Of a DNA stretch of 64,000 bases, positions 63,804 to 64,000 are shown one piece after another. The first letter of the stretch is position 1, and each line of letters begins with the position of its first letter. The stretch spans positions 13,885,420 to 13,949,419 of the forward strand of contig CM020620.1 of assembly GCA_009829735.1 (NCBI GenBank), in the 5' to 3' direction. The position numbers and the translations under genes were made by a program. Origin of the DNA: Pyropia yezoensis (Eukaryota; Rhodophyta; Bangiophyceae; Bangiales; Bangiaceae). Below the pieces are notes generated by a model, which worked only from the letters and a program-made list of their open reading frames with translations, had not been told where the DNA came from and made no database searches.

Positions 63804-64000
63804 GGCTGACCACAAACCCGCGGGGTTGCACGCGGGGCAGCGGGGGATGGCGCAAAGTATAAAGACCAAAGGAGGTAGACGCAGCAACGATGGCGCAGTG
63901 GATCGCGCAGTGCGCAATAGCAGCGACGTGTGGAGGTGGGGAAGGTGGCGGACGCCTGAGGGTCGGGGCGGCGACAGGAATGTGGGGTCCCGAGCAGTGA
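63804..64000. other. COX10 upstream flank
   Basis: Probable promoter and 5' leader of COX10. AGTATAAAGA at about 63855-63865 could be a TATA-like element on the wrong strand for COX10. Nothing firm. Confidence 0.3.

Noticed and set aside
1..64000. tRNA genes
   Set aside because: Looked by eye for GGTTCRA T-loop motifs with pairing arms. The few GGTTCGA matches lacked acceptor and anticodon stems. A tRNAscan-SE run would decide.

Overview
The window is nuclear DNA of a photosynthetic eukaryote with a very GC-rich genome. A bangiophycean red alga (Porphyra/Pyropia type) is my best guess, at moderate confidence. The grounds are a plastid-targeted transketolase, few short introns, Gly/Ala-rich low-complexity coding sequence, long G/C homopolymers, and decayed transposons alongside young LTR retrotransposons. 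A GC-rich green alga is not excluded. No rRNA, tRNA, CRISPR array or organelle segment was seen.

Layout. 1-3.2 kb: low-complexity DNA with an 81-bp tandem duplication. 3.2-5.4 kb: a four-exon chymotrypsin/trypsin-fold serine protease. 6.6-16.6 kb: a transposon graveyard holding a 776-bp pogo-type element with TIRs and a TA duplication, a mutated Tc1/IS630-type transposase, a solo LTR with target duplication, a 28-bp minisatellite and an interrupted unknown gene. 18-29.5 kb: a Gly/Ala-rich unknown protein and an ERCC6L/PICH-like SNF2 ATPase, both interrupted only at poly-G tracts. 30-32.4 kb: plastid transketolase (minus strand). 34.1-35.4 kb: a 76-bp minisatellite. 35.6-53.7 kb: a pogo/Tigger-like transposase gene (minus strand) split in two by a Ty3/gypsy chromovirus array. 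The array is LTR-internal-LTR-internal-LTR, with an exact 7,763-bp period, 571-bp LTRs and a CCAGG target duplication. 55.2-64 kb: a compact housekeeping block with GID8 (GID/CTLH E3 ligase subunit), a gene of a phage-associated family, MBF1, a uS10 ribosomal protein (probably mitochondrial) and COX10 (heme O synthase).

The housekeeping genes are not an operon; they only share a neighbourhood. Transketolase acts in plastid carbon metabolism, and COX10 and uS10 in mitochondrial respiration and translation. GID8 works in protein turnover and MBF1 in transcription. The most unusual items are the triple-LTR array with its shared broken gag-pro and an open antisense frame, the phage-family gene, tandem pogo C-terminal homologs, and a recurrent GTACGT-type 5' splice site.
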